From: VXNE01 sp963664635
GTDB taxonomy: Bacteria; Pseudomonadota; Gammaproteobacteria; Pseudomonadales; Azotimanducaceae
DNA: 64,000 nucleotides
Direction of reading: 5' to 3'
Assembly (NCBI GenBank): GCA_963664635.1
Contig: OY761542.1
Coordinates: 3,534,001 to 3,598,000 of the forward strand
Position numbers and translations under genes: made by a program
The notes under the pieces: model-generated
The model's database searches: none
What the model was told of the DNA's origin: nothing
Seen by the model: only the letters and a program-made list of their open reading frames with translations
In this document: positions 32,611-40,569 of the stretch, piece after piece
Position numbering within the stretch: the first letter of the stretch is position 1
Layout: each line of letters begins with the position of its first letter

Positions 32611-34110
32611 GTGCGCAAACGTCCCCCCCACGCCGTCATCGTCGGCGGCTCCATCGCGGCCCTCGGCGCAACCCTCGCCCTCACCCGGTCGGGCTTTCAG
32701 GTTACCTGCATCGAGCGGGACCGGGCCCCCATGCCCGCCGACCACCTGGCGGCCTGGGCCGCCTGGCGACGCACGGGCGCCGCGCAGACGTGGCACTCGC
32801 ACGTCCTGCTCGCGCCGCTGAACAACCTCATCAAGGCGCACGCCCCGGAATTCCACGCGCTCCTCCTGGCGAGCGGCGCCGAGGAACTGCACTTCGCCGA
32901 CATCGCCCGCAGCACCTTCGACGACCCGGAGCTCGTGCCCGCGGACGGGGACATCGCGTTCCTGGCCTGCCGGCGGGTGGTGTTCGAATACCTCCTGCGG
33001 CGGCACATGCTGGAAACGGGCGGTTTCGAGTACGTGCACGGCGCCCGCGTGCAGGGGCTCGCCATTCGCGGCGGACGCGCCGCCGGCGTGGTCGTGCGGA
33101 CCCCGGACGGCGAGCGGACGCTCGAAGCCGACGTGGTCGTCGACGCAAGCGGCGCCCATACGCGTGCCGACGCGTGGTTCGAACAGGCGGGGCTCGATGC
33201 CGTCCCCGCGGAACGGCATCCGTGTGGGATCTTCTACACCTCGCGCTTCTACCGCCTGCGCGAGGACGCCTCCTACCCCACGATGGACGGTCGCGAGTCG
33301 CTGGCGGGGGGTGTCCAGGGCATCGACCTCGGCTACCTGAAGGCGGGGCTGTTCCGCAGCGACAACCGCACGTTCTCCCTCACGCTCGCCGCGGATCCCG
33401 AGGACGCGCCGATGGCCGCCATCGCCCGCACGGCGCCCTTCGACGCCGCCGCCGGCGCCATCGGCGTGTCGGCGTCGTGGGTCGCGGCGGAGCGGTCGGA
33501 GCCGATCAGCAAGGTCTACCGCCACGGGAACCTCGCGAACACGCGCCGGCACTACGTCGTCGACGGACGTCCCGTCCTGCGGAACTTCTTCGCCATCGGC
33601 GATGCCCACGTGCACACCAACCCCATCGCCGGGCGCGGCTGCGCCCTCGCCTGGGTGTCCGCCTTCGCCCTCGCCGACGCGCTCACCGGGCACGCCGACC
33701 CCGACGACCGGGCGGGCGCGTTCGAGGACGCCGTCGAGCGTGACCTCGTCCCGTGGTACGAGACCCAGGTGCAACAGGACCGGCAGGCGCTCGCGGTCAA
33801 CAAGGCCCTGCAGCGCGGCGAGGACCCCTTCGACTTCCACAACGCCGACGGCACGGTCGACGAGCGCCGGCGGCGTGGCGTGGTGTTCCGCAAGGGACTG
33901 CGGCACGCGGCCCGTTCCGACATCGACGTCATGCGGGCGCTCTTCCGGCAGGTCAACCTGCTCGACACCCCGAGCAGCTTCCTCGAACGGACGGACCTGC
34001 TCGGCAAGGTCGTCGCCGGCTACGAAATCGCCAGGGACGAGGAACTCCGGGCGCGCCCGTACCGAGACGAGATGCTCGAGCGCTTCGCGGCCGCGGACGC
34101 TTCACGCTGA
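32611..34110 (+). CDS. FAD-dependent oxidoreductase/monooxygenase
   Basis: A 499-residue flavoprotein starting at GTG. The N-terminal Rossmann dinucleotide motif is VIVGGSIAALGATLALTRSGF, followed by an acidic ERD. The second FAD motif is NFFAIGDAHVHTNPIAGRGCALAW, as in p-hydroxybenzoate-hydroxylase and geranylgeranyl-reductase-like families (GD...P..G.G). The remainder is not diagnostic. It could hydroxylate, halogenate or reduce a small molecule. It is the first gene of a rightward run with an aminotransferase and a sulfurtransferase, 60-70 bp from the next gene, and is divergent from the kinase-like gene. Confidence 0.85.
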   Translation: MRKRPPHAVIVGGSIAALGATLALTRSGFQVTCIERDRAPMPADHLAAWAAWRRTGAAQTWHSHVLLAPLNNLIKAHAPEFHALLLASGAEELHFADIARSTFDDPELVPADGDIAFLACRRVVFEYLLRRHMLETGGFEYVHGARVQGLAIRGGRAAGVVVRTPDGERTLEADVVVDASGAHTRADAWFEQAGLDAVPAERHPCGIFYTSRFYRLREDASYPTMDGRESLAGGVQGIDLGYLKAGLFRSDNRTFSLTLAADPEDAPMAAIARTAPFDAAAGAIGVSASWVAAERSEPISKVYRHGNLANTRRHYVVDGRPVLRNFFAIGDAHVHTNPIAGRGCALAWVSAFALADALTGHADPDDRAGAFEDAVERDLVPWYETQVQQDRQALAVNKALQRGEDPFDFHNADGTVDERRRRGVVFRKGLRHAARSDIDVMRALFRQVNLLDTPSSFLERTDLLGKVVAGYEIARDEELRARPYRDEMLERFAAADASR

Positions 34111-34172
34111 CGCCGACGCAGTAGAATGGCCGCGCCGGACATCGCGGCGCCGTTTCCTCGTCAAGGCTTCCC

Positions 34173-35462
34173 ATGAGCACCTATCCCTTCATCCCTTTCG
34201 GTCACCCCGTCTCGGTCACCCGCGGTGAGGGCGCGTACCTCGTCATGGAGGACGGCAGCCGGATCCTGGACGCCGCCGGCGGCGCGATCGTCACCAATAT
34301 CGGCCACGGCCGCGGCGAGGTCGCGAAGGCCGTCGCGAAGGCCACCGAAGAAGAAGGCTACGTCGTCCCGCCCTGGCACACGCCGTCGCGCGTGCGCCTC
34401 ATCGAACGGCTCGCCGCGCACTGGCTGCCGCCGCACCTCGGCCGCGTGCACCTCGCCTGCGGCGGCTCGGAAGGCGTCGAGTCCGCCATGAAGATCGCGA
34501 TACAGCACTTCGCGGCGGTCGGACGGCCCGAGAAGTGCAAGATCGTCGGCAGATCGATCTCCTACCACGGCACGACGCTCGCGACGACCGCCGTCGCCGG
34601 GCACGCGGCACGCAAACGCGGACTCGAGCACGTCCTGCAGCGCTACCCGTCCACACCCACCCCCTACCCGCTGCGCTGCCCGGGCAACGATCCCGCCGGC
34701 TACTACCTCGAGGCCTTCGAGGCGACCGTGGAGGCGGAGGGCCCCGACACCATCGCCGCCTTCGTGGGCGAGCCGATCGTGGGCGCGAGCGGCGGCGCCA
34801 TCGTCCCGCCGGACGCCTACTGGCCGGGCATCCGGGAGATCTGCGACCGCCACGAAATTCTCCTGATCGCCGACGAAGTCATGACCGGCTTCGGGCGCAC
34901 GGGCCGCACCTTCGGCTACCAGCACTGGCCCTATGCACCCGACATCCTGGTGGCGGGCAAGGGCATCGCCGGCGGCTACGCGCCCCTCACGGGGGTTTTC
35001 GCGACGGAAGCCATCGCGGCGCCGATCGGGGAAACCGACATCAACGTCATGTTCCACACGTTCGCGGCACACCCGGCCGCATGCGCGGCGGGGGACAAGG
35101 TCCTCGAGATCATGGAGCGCGAGAACCTCGTGGAGCGCGCGGCAACGACGGGCGAGAAGCTGATGCGCGCCCTGTCCGACGCCATCGGCGACCACCCGAA
35201 CGTCGCCGAGATCCGCGGCCGGGGCCTGCTGCAGGGGGTCGAACTGGTCGCCGACCGCGACACCCTCGAGCAGTTCCCGGTCGAGGACAACGTGACGGGG
35301 AAGCTCGTCGGAGAGTGCCTCAGGCGCGGCGTGTTCCTCTACGGCGGGGGCACGGGCGTCGTGCGGGACATCATGGTGATCGGCCCCCCGTTCATCATCG
35401 ACGACAACGACATCGACCGGATCGTCGGGGCCCTGGCGGAAGCGATCGACGCGGTCCTCTGA
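34173..35462 (+). CDS. Class III (omega-type) aminotransferase
   Basis: A 429-residue PLP enzyme of fold type I. Family markers: ACGGSEGVESAMKIA, YHGTTLATTAVAGH, the Asp of IADEVMTGFGRTG, and the Schiff-base lysine K263 in VAGKGIAGGYAPL. Members use amines or beta/omega amino acids such as taurine, beta-alanine or 4-aminobutyrate as donors. The position between an FAD oxidoreductase and a sulfurtransferase (4-bp gap) may fit an organosulfur amine pathway, but this is inference. Confidence 0.93.
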   Translation: MSTYPFIPFGHPVSVTRGEGAYLVMEDGSRILDAAGGAIVTNIGHGRGEVAKAVAKATEEEGYVVPPWHTPSRVRLIERLAAHWLPPHLGRVHLACGGSEGVESAMKIAIQHFAAVGRPEKCKIVGRSISYHGTTLATTAVAGHAARKRGLEHVLQRYPSTPTPYPLRCPGNDPAGYYLEAFEATVEAEGPDTIAAFVGEPIVGASGGAIVPPDAYWPGIREICDRHEILLIADEVMTGFGRTGRTFGYQHWPYAPDILVAGKGIAGGYAPLTGVFATEAIAAPIGETDINVMFHTFAAHPAACAAGDKVLEIMERENLVERAATTGEKLMRALSDAIGDHPNVAEIRGRGLLQGVELVADRDTLEQFPVEDNVTGKLVGECLRRGVFLYGGGTGVVRDIMVIGPPFIIDDNDIDRIVGALAEAIDAVL

Positions 35463-35466
35463 GGCG

Positions 35467-36303
35467 ATGTTCACGACGCTGATCGCGGCCGCGGACCTCG
35501 CGGCACTGGCCCCCGCGAGCGTCCGTCTCTTCGACTGCCGCTTCGACCTCGGGGACCCGGACGCGGGCGAGGGGCGTTTCGCGGCCGGCCACATCCCGGG
35601 CGCGGTCTACCTCCACCTGGACCGGGACCTTGCCGGACCCGTATCGCCAGGCCGCACCGGACGTCACCCCCTGCCGGAACGGAACGCGTTTCGTCGGACA
35701 CTGCGCGACAGCGGCGTCGGGCCGGACACCCAGGTCGTCGCCTACGACGATGCCGGGGGCATGTTCGCGGCCCGCCTGTGGTGGATGGCGCGCTGGGCGG
35801 GACACGCCGCGGTCGCCGTACTCGACGGCGGCTACCAGGCCTGGGAGGCCGGCCTCCGGGGCGACGCCGACGCCCCGCGGACACCTCCCCCGCCGACGAC
35901 TCCCGCGCCTTCCGGGCCCGCGCCCGTTTCGATGGCCGATGTCCGCGCCAGCCTGCATGACCGCTCCCGCGTCCTGGTCGACGCGCGCGCCCCGGACCGT
36001 TTCGACGGCGCCAACGAGACGATCGACCCCAGGGGCGGGCACATTCCGGGCGCCGTGAACGCGCCCTTCACGGACAATCTCGCAGCCGACGGCCGCTTCG
36101 CCGCGCCGGCGGCCCTGCGGCGGCGGTTCGAGACCCTGCTCGCGGACGGCGTCGCCCGGCCGGTCGTATGCTACTGCGGCTCCGGAGTCACGGCGGCCCA
36201 CAACATCCTCGCCATGGTGCATGCCGGGCTGCCGGAACCCGGCCTCTATGCCGGATCGTGGAGCGAGTGGATCACGGACAGCGACAATCCGGTGGCGACG
36301 TGA
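35467..36303 (+). CDS. Two-domain rhodanese, 3-mercaptopyruvate sulfurtransferase type
   Basis: A 278-residue tandem rhodanese. The N-terminal domain lacks a catalytic Cys and begins LFDCRFDLGDP; GHIPGAVYLHLD and GHIPGAVNAPF mark the two repeats. The C-terminal active-site loop is CGSGVTAAH (C237), the CGSGVTA signature of 3-mercaptopyruvate sulfurtransferases (SseA type) rather than the CRKGV(T) loop of thiosulfate sulfurtransferases. It transfers sulfane sulfur to cyanide or thiols. It starts 4 bp after the aminotransferase, and such an enzyme could take the 3-mercaptopyruvate made by transaminating cysteine. Confidence 0.92.
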   Translation: MFTTLIAAADLAALAPASVRLFDCRFDLGDPDAGEGRFAAGHIPGAVYLHLDRDLAGPVSPGRTGRHPLPERNAFRRTLRDSGVGPDTQVVAYDDAGGMFAARLWWMARWAGHAAVAVLDGGYQAWEAGLRGDADAPRTPPPPTTPAPSGPAPVSMADVRASLHDRSRVLVDARAPDRFDGANETIDPRGGHIPGAVNAPFTDNLAADGRFAAPAALRRRFETLLADGVARPVVCYCGSGVTAAHNILAMVHAGLPEPGLYAGSWSEWITDSDNPVAT

Positions 36304-36362
36304 TCCCGGACCGCGACCCATGACTGCGGTTTTTTTCGCAACGGCGAACGCGGCCCGCCGGG

Positions 36363-36467
36363 GAGAACGCCAACCCGTTCCGCGGCACGCCCCTGCTCTG
36401 GGCCTGCTACAGCGACCAGGCCGAAGCCGCCCGGGAGCCCCTCGACCGCCGCGCCGACCCTGAATGG
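36363..36467 (+). pseudogene. Ankyrin-repeat remnant
   Basis: One frame reads RGTPLLWACYSDQAEAAR followed by EPLDRRADPEW, which is an ankyrin repeat (GxTPLhxAxxxGxxEvvxxLLxxGADP). It has no start codon, is followed within ~30 codons by unrelated sequence, and only one repeat is present. The 293-bp interval 36304-36596 contains nothing else that I can identify. It is probably what remains of an ankyrin gene lost next to the ATPase/ParA module. Confidence 0.5.
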
Positions 36468-36596
36468 TGGAGTGCTGACCAGCGACCGACATCGCATACA
36501 CTACGGGCTCTACAGGTTGAAACAGCAGCCCCGCCAGGCGGTCGTTCGCTCCTACTACCCCATGGATGATCCCATCGACCGCGCCAGGGCGCCCCG

Positions 36597-37808
36597 GTGA
36601 CGATGCGCTACTCGGACGAGGAACTCACCGCCATGATGGCCGACTTCGAATCCGATCTCGTCGAACGCAAGGAATCGCTCGGGGGCGACGCTCCCAAGTT
36701 GGCGCGCCAGGCGATCTGTGCGTACGCGAACGATCTGCCGAATCACCGCAAGGCCGGGGTCCTCTTCATCGGCGTGGATGACGACGGCACGCCAACGGGT
36801 TTGCGGATAACCGACCGGCTGCTGCTCCAACTCGCCGACATGAAGAGCGACGGCAACATCCTCCCGCCTCCCAGCCTCACGGTCGAGAAACGCAAGCTGG
36901 AGGGAACTGACGTCGCCGTCGTCACGGTGCTGCCCGCCGACGCCCCGCCGGTGCGCTATCGGGGCGTCGTCCGCATCCGCGTCGGGCCGCGACGAGACAT
37001 CGCCAGCCAACAGGACGAACGGATCCTGGTCGAGAAGCGACGCGCCATGGACCGGAGCTTCGACGCGGCGGCGGTACCCAGTGCGACACTCGCCGATCTG
37101 GATCTTCGCCGTTTCGAGGAGGAGTACCTACCCCGAGCAGTGAACGCCGAAGCACTGGCAAGAAACGAACGTAGCCTCGAGGAACGGCTTGCCGCCACCA
37201 AGATGGTGGATGCGCCGGAAGACCCGCGGCCTACGGTCGCAGGGTTGCTTGTACTCGGGAAGACTCCGCAGGACTTTTTGCCTGGCGCCTACATCCAATT
37301 TCTGCGCATTGACGGTACCGAACTGGGCGACAACGTGATAGACGAGACAGTCTGCGACGGCCCAATCCTGAGTGCCCTCCGACGTCTCGACGAAAAGCTG
37401 GCAGCACACAACCACACAGCCGTGGATATCACTTCTCGACCTGTCGAAGCTCGTGTCTCCACCTACCCTCTTCCGGCCCTGCAACAACTCACACGCAACG
37501 CAGTCATGCACCGAGCTTACGAGGGTACCAACGCGCCCATTCACGCCTACTGGTTCAACGACCGGGTCGAGATTACGAATCCTGGAGGTCCCTACGGCGC
37601 AGTCAGCGCGGAGAACTTTGGACGTCCCGGCGTGGTTGACTACCGCAACCCGATCCTTGCGGAAGCCATGCGCGTACTTGGACTCGTCCAGCGCTTCGGA
37701 GCCGGCATCCCGATCGCCAGGAGCGAGCTGTCGGCGAACGGCCATCCGCCGCCAGAGTTCCACGTGGAGACCAATTGGCTGCAGTGCATGGTGAGGGCAC
37801 GCGTTTGA
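36597..37808 (+). CDS. AlbA/Schlafen-type ATP-binding protein with GHKL-like C-terminus
   Basis: A 403-residue protein starting at GTG. Residues ~15-120 match the AlbA_2/Schlafen-type nucleotide-binding module (VERKESLGGDAPKLARQAICAYANDL, then FIGVDDDGTPTG). A middle part runs from ~170 to 270 with VAGLLVLGKTPQDFLPGAYIQFLRIDG. Residues ~280-345 resemble a GHKL ATPase (LQQLTRNAVMHRAYEG and NDRVEITNPGGPYG, like N and G1 boxes of RecG-like COG2865 proteins). The gene joins the ParA gene by a TTGA overlap. The pair sits alone between convergent metabolic genes, suggesting an acquired module. Confidence 0.8.
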   Translation: MTMRYSDEELTAMMADFESDLVERKESLGGDAPKLARQAICAYANDLPNHRKAGVLFIGVDDDGTPTGLRITDRLLLQLADMKSDGNILPPPSLTVEKRKLEGTDVAVVTVLPADAPPVRYRGVVRIRVGPRRDIASQQDERILVEKRRAMDRSFDAAAVPSATLADLDLRRFEEEYLPRAVNAEALARNERSLEERLAATKMVDAPEDPRPTVAGLLVLGKTPQDFLPGAYIQFLRIDGTELGDNVIDETVCDGPILSALRRLDEKLAAHNHTAVDITSRPVEARVSTYPLPALQQLTRNAVMHRAYEGTNAPIHAYWFNDRVEITNPGGPYGAVSAENFGRPGVVDYRNPILAEAMRVLGLVQRFGAGIPIARSELSANGHPPPEFHVETNWLQCMVRARV

Positions 37809-38821
37809 CGGTTCCGGTACTAACCTTCTTCAACAACAAGGGGGGCGTAGGGAAGACTTCGCTCGTGTATCACCTGTCGTGGATGCTCGCGGACCTCGGT
37901 CATCGTACGCTCGTCGCCGATCTGGACCCGCAAGCGAACCTGACCGCCTCTTTTTTGGACGAGGAAACCCTCGAGGCACTCTGGAACGACAGCGACTCGC
38001 CGGCAACGATCCACCAATGCGTGCAGCCGCTGACCCAGGTCGGCGACCTCGAGGAGCCCATCCTTCAGGCCGTCTCCGACGGGCTCAGCCTGCTACCCGG
38101 CGATCTGGCGCTGTCGAGCTTCGAGGATCACCTCTCTAGCGAGTGGCCGAACTGTCTGGGAAGCCTGGACCTGTTCCGGCCCTTTCGGGTCACGACGGCC
38201 TTCTGGCAGGTGCTGCAACTCGGTGCGGAGCAGTGCGACGCAGAGATCGTATTGGTGGACGTGGGGCCCAGCCTGGGGGCCATCAATCGAGCGGCGCTCA
38301 TCGCCACGGATTTCATCGTCGTCCCTCTCGCCGCCGATCTCTATTCTCGCCAGGGATTGAGAAACCTCGGGCCGACGCTACGGAGATGGCGGACCGACTG
38401 GGCAACGCGTCACGAGCATTGGCAAGACCCGGAGTTTCCCCTGCCACCGGGCCGAATGATGCCCGTCGGCTACGTCATTCAGCAGCACGGCGTGCGGCTG
38501 AGCCGCCCGGTTCGCGCTCATGATCGTTGGACTAGCCAGATGCCTGGTGAGTATTCCCGCAGCATTCTCGACGAGGCGTCCGTGTCGGCCCCGGAGGACG
38601 TGCGGGACGACGACAACTGCATCGCCACGGTCAAGCGCTATCGTAGCCTGATCCCCCTGAGCCAGGAAGCACGCAAGCCCGTGTTCGAACTCGCGCCCGC
38701 GGACGGCGCCCTGGGCGCACACGCCGTTGCCGCGCAAGGCGCGTACACGGACTTCCGCATGCTGGTCGAAGAGATTCGTTCGCGCGTCTTCCAGGGGTCA
38801 CGAACGACGGATCGCCCGTGA
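37805..38821 (+). CDS. ParA/MinD-type ATPase of an accessory module
   Basis: A 338-residue protein from TTG 37805, overlapping the previous stop as TTGA; a slightly upstream TTG is possible. It has a deviant Walker A motif FFNNKGGVGKTSL (K12 and K17), the A' motif DLDPQANLT and a Walker B-like IVLVDVGPSLGAINRAAL. The helical region after ~residue 195 is larger than in simple plasmid ParA (about 260 residues) and may bind a partner. No ParB gene or parS-like repeats are seen nearby, so chromosome or plasmid partitioning is unlikely. A role with the GHKL/AlbA protein is inferred from coupling. Confidence 0.83.
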   Translation: MTVPVLTFFNNKGGVGKTSLVYHLSWMLADLGHRTLVADLDPQANLTASFLDEETLEALWNDSDSPATIHQCVQPLTQVGDLEEPILQAVSDGLSLLPGDLALSSFEDHLSSEWPNCLGSLDLFRPFRVTTAFWQVLQLGAEQCDAEIVLVDVGPSLGAINRAALIATDFIVVPLAADLYSRQGLRNLGPTLRRWRTDWATRHEHWQDPEFPLPPGRMMPVGYVIQQHGVRLSRPVRAHDRWTSQMPGEYSRSILDEASVSAPEDVRDDDNCIATVKRYRSLIPLSQEARKPVFELAPADGALGAHAVAAQGAYTDFRMLVEEIRSRVFQGSRTTDRP

Positions 38822-38879
38822 CGAGGTCCAGATGGCGCGACCGACTACCTGAATCCCCGCGTCTCCGGCCCGCGAGCGG

Positions 38880-40430
38880 TCATCCCGGTCCGGCCGTGTC
38901 GCCGCGCAACGCCTTCAGCACCCCCACCAGGATCGCCAGCAGCACGACGCTCACCGGCAGCGCCGCGGCCACCGAAGCCGCCTGCAGCGCCTGCAGTCCC
39001 CCCGCCAGCAGCAGCACCGCCGCCACCGTGCCGATCGCCGCGCCCCAGAAGATCCGCAATCGTTGCGGCGGCTGCGTGCTGCCCATGCTGAGCATCGTCG
39101 AGATCACCAGCGTGGCGGAGTCCGAGGACGTCACGAACCAGGTCGCGAGCAGGCAGGTCGCGAGCGCGGACATGCCCCAGGTGAGCCATGCGACGTCGCT
39201 CAGCCGATCGATGGTGCCGTAGAGCGCCGCCTCCAGTTCGCCGCCGCGAACGAGTTCGAGAATACCCGCCGTGCCGACCCCGCCCTCGGCGGACAGCTCC
39301 ATGTGCAGCGCATTGCCGCCGAACAGGCAGATCCACACCATGCCCGCGGCGGTCGGAACGAACAGCGTGCCGAGCGTGAACTCGCGGATCGTCCGCCCGC
39401 GCGAGATACGCGCAATGAACAGGCCCACGAACGGCGCCCAGGCGATCCACCACCCCCAGTAGAAGATGGTCCAGTCGCTCTGCCACGCCGTCTCGCCCGG
39501 CGCGTCGGCCACCCAGAGCCCCATCGGCACGAGGTGCCAGAGGTAGGCTCCGGCGCTCCGGCCCAGGAGCTCCACGAGCCATGCCGACGGGCCCAGCAGC
39601 AGGAACAGGCCGAGCAGCACGACGCTGAAGTAGATGTTCCACTCCGAGATGATCCGAATTCCCCGGGCCACGCCCGTCACCGCGGAGAGCGTGGCTACCG
39701 CCGAGATGACCGCGATGAGCACGATCTGGGTCACGAGCACCGGTTCGACCCCGAACAGCACGCCGAGCCCCACCGACATCTGCCGGACGCCGAGCCCGAG
39801 CGACGTGGCCACGCCGAAGACCGCCCCGAACACCGCGAGCAGGTCCACGCCATGACCGATCGGCCCGTGGATCCGCTCCCCGATCAGCGGGTACAGGGCC
39901 GAGCGCAGCGTCAGCGGCAGCTTCTTGCGAAACCCGAAGTACGCCAGGCACAGGCCCGTCACGACGTACAGGGACCAGGCGTGCATGCCCCAGTGGAAGT
40001 AGGTGACGCGCAGGGCGTGCACCGCGCGCGACTCGTCCATCGCCCGGGCTCCGACCTGGTCCGCATGGGGATTCGTCGGGTAGGCCTGGGCCGCCGAGTA
40101 GTCGAAGTACCCCATGGGTTCGGCGATGGAGAAGAACAGCAGGCCGATGCCGAGGCCGGCCGAGAAGAGCATCGCGAGCCACGAGAACGTCCTGAACTCC
40201 GGCCGGGAATCGTCGTCGCCCAGGCGGATCCGGCCGTGCCGGCCCAGCATGAGGTAGGCGCTCGCCAGCAGCGTGACGCACAGGAGGGCGATGTAGTAGC
40301 CGCTGAACGTGGCGTCGATCCAGGACCGAACGCCGGCGTACACCGCGCCCGCGGCGTCGACGTCCGCCACGGTGAAGGCGACGAACGCGAACACCAGGGC
40401 CATGGACGCCAGCACCATGCCGCGGTGCAT
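38880..40430 (-). CDS. BCCT family betaine/choline-type transporter
   Basis: A 516-residue membrane protein from ATG 40430, preceded by GAGAGGAGTC. About twelve transmembrane segments are evident, and the Trp-rich BCCT signature is seen in SDWTIFYWGWWIAWAPF followed by SRGRTIREF. BCCT proteins import quaternary amines such as glycine betaine, choline, carnitine or dimethylsulfoniopropionate, usually with Na+ or H+. The C-terminal tail is short, so osmosensing through a long tail is unlikely. It is divergent from the D-aminoacylase-like gene, 140 bp apart. Confidence 0.95.
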   Translation of the reverse strand: MHRGMVLASMALVFAFVAFTVADVDAAGAVYAGVRSWIDATFSGYYIALLCVTLLASAYLMLGRHGRIRLGDDDSRPEFRTFSWLAMLFSAGLGIGLLFFSIAEPMGYFDYSAAQAYPTNPHADQVGARAMDESRAVHALRVTYFHWGMHAWSLYVVTGLCLAYFGFRKKLPLTLRSALYPLIGERIHGPIGHGVDLLAVFGAVFGVATSLGLGVRQMSVGLGVLFGVEPVLVTQIVLIAVISAVATLSAVTGVARGIRIISEWNIYFSVVLLGLFLLLGPSAWLVELLGRSAGAYLWHLVPMGLWVADAPGETAWQSDWTIFYWGWWIAWAPFVGLFIARISRGRTIREFTLGTLFVPTAAGMVWICLFGGNALHMELSAEGGVGTAGILELVRGGELEAALYGTIDRLSDVAWLTWGMSALATCLLATWFVTSSDSATLVISTMLSMGSTQPPQRLRIFWGAAIGTVAAVLLLAGGLQALQAASVAAALPVSVVLLAILVGVLKALRGDTAGPG

Positions 40431-40569
40431 TCGGACTCCTCTCGCCGCTGCGATGCCGCACAGCATACCGGGGATCGACGGCGGAGGGATTGCCGCGGCA
40501 CGCCTCGCGCGCCTCGAGGGTTTCCGCGAGTGGCCTATACTCTGACCGGCTTCAGCGAGGGGGCGGGTC

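Noticed and set aside
37805..38821. Plasmid or chromosome partitioning ParA
   Set aside because: No ParB-like gene, no parS-like palindromes or origin features nearby; the partner is an AlbA/GHKL ATPase.
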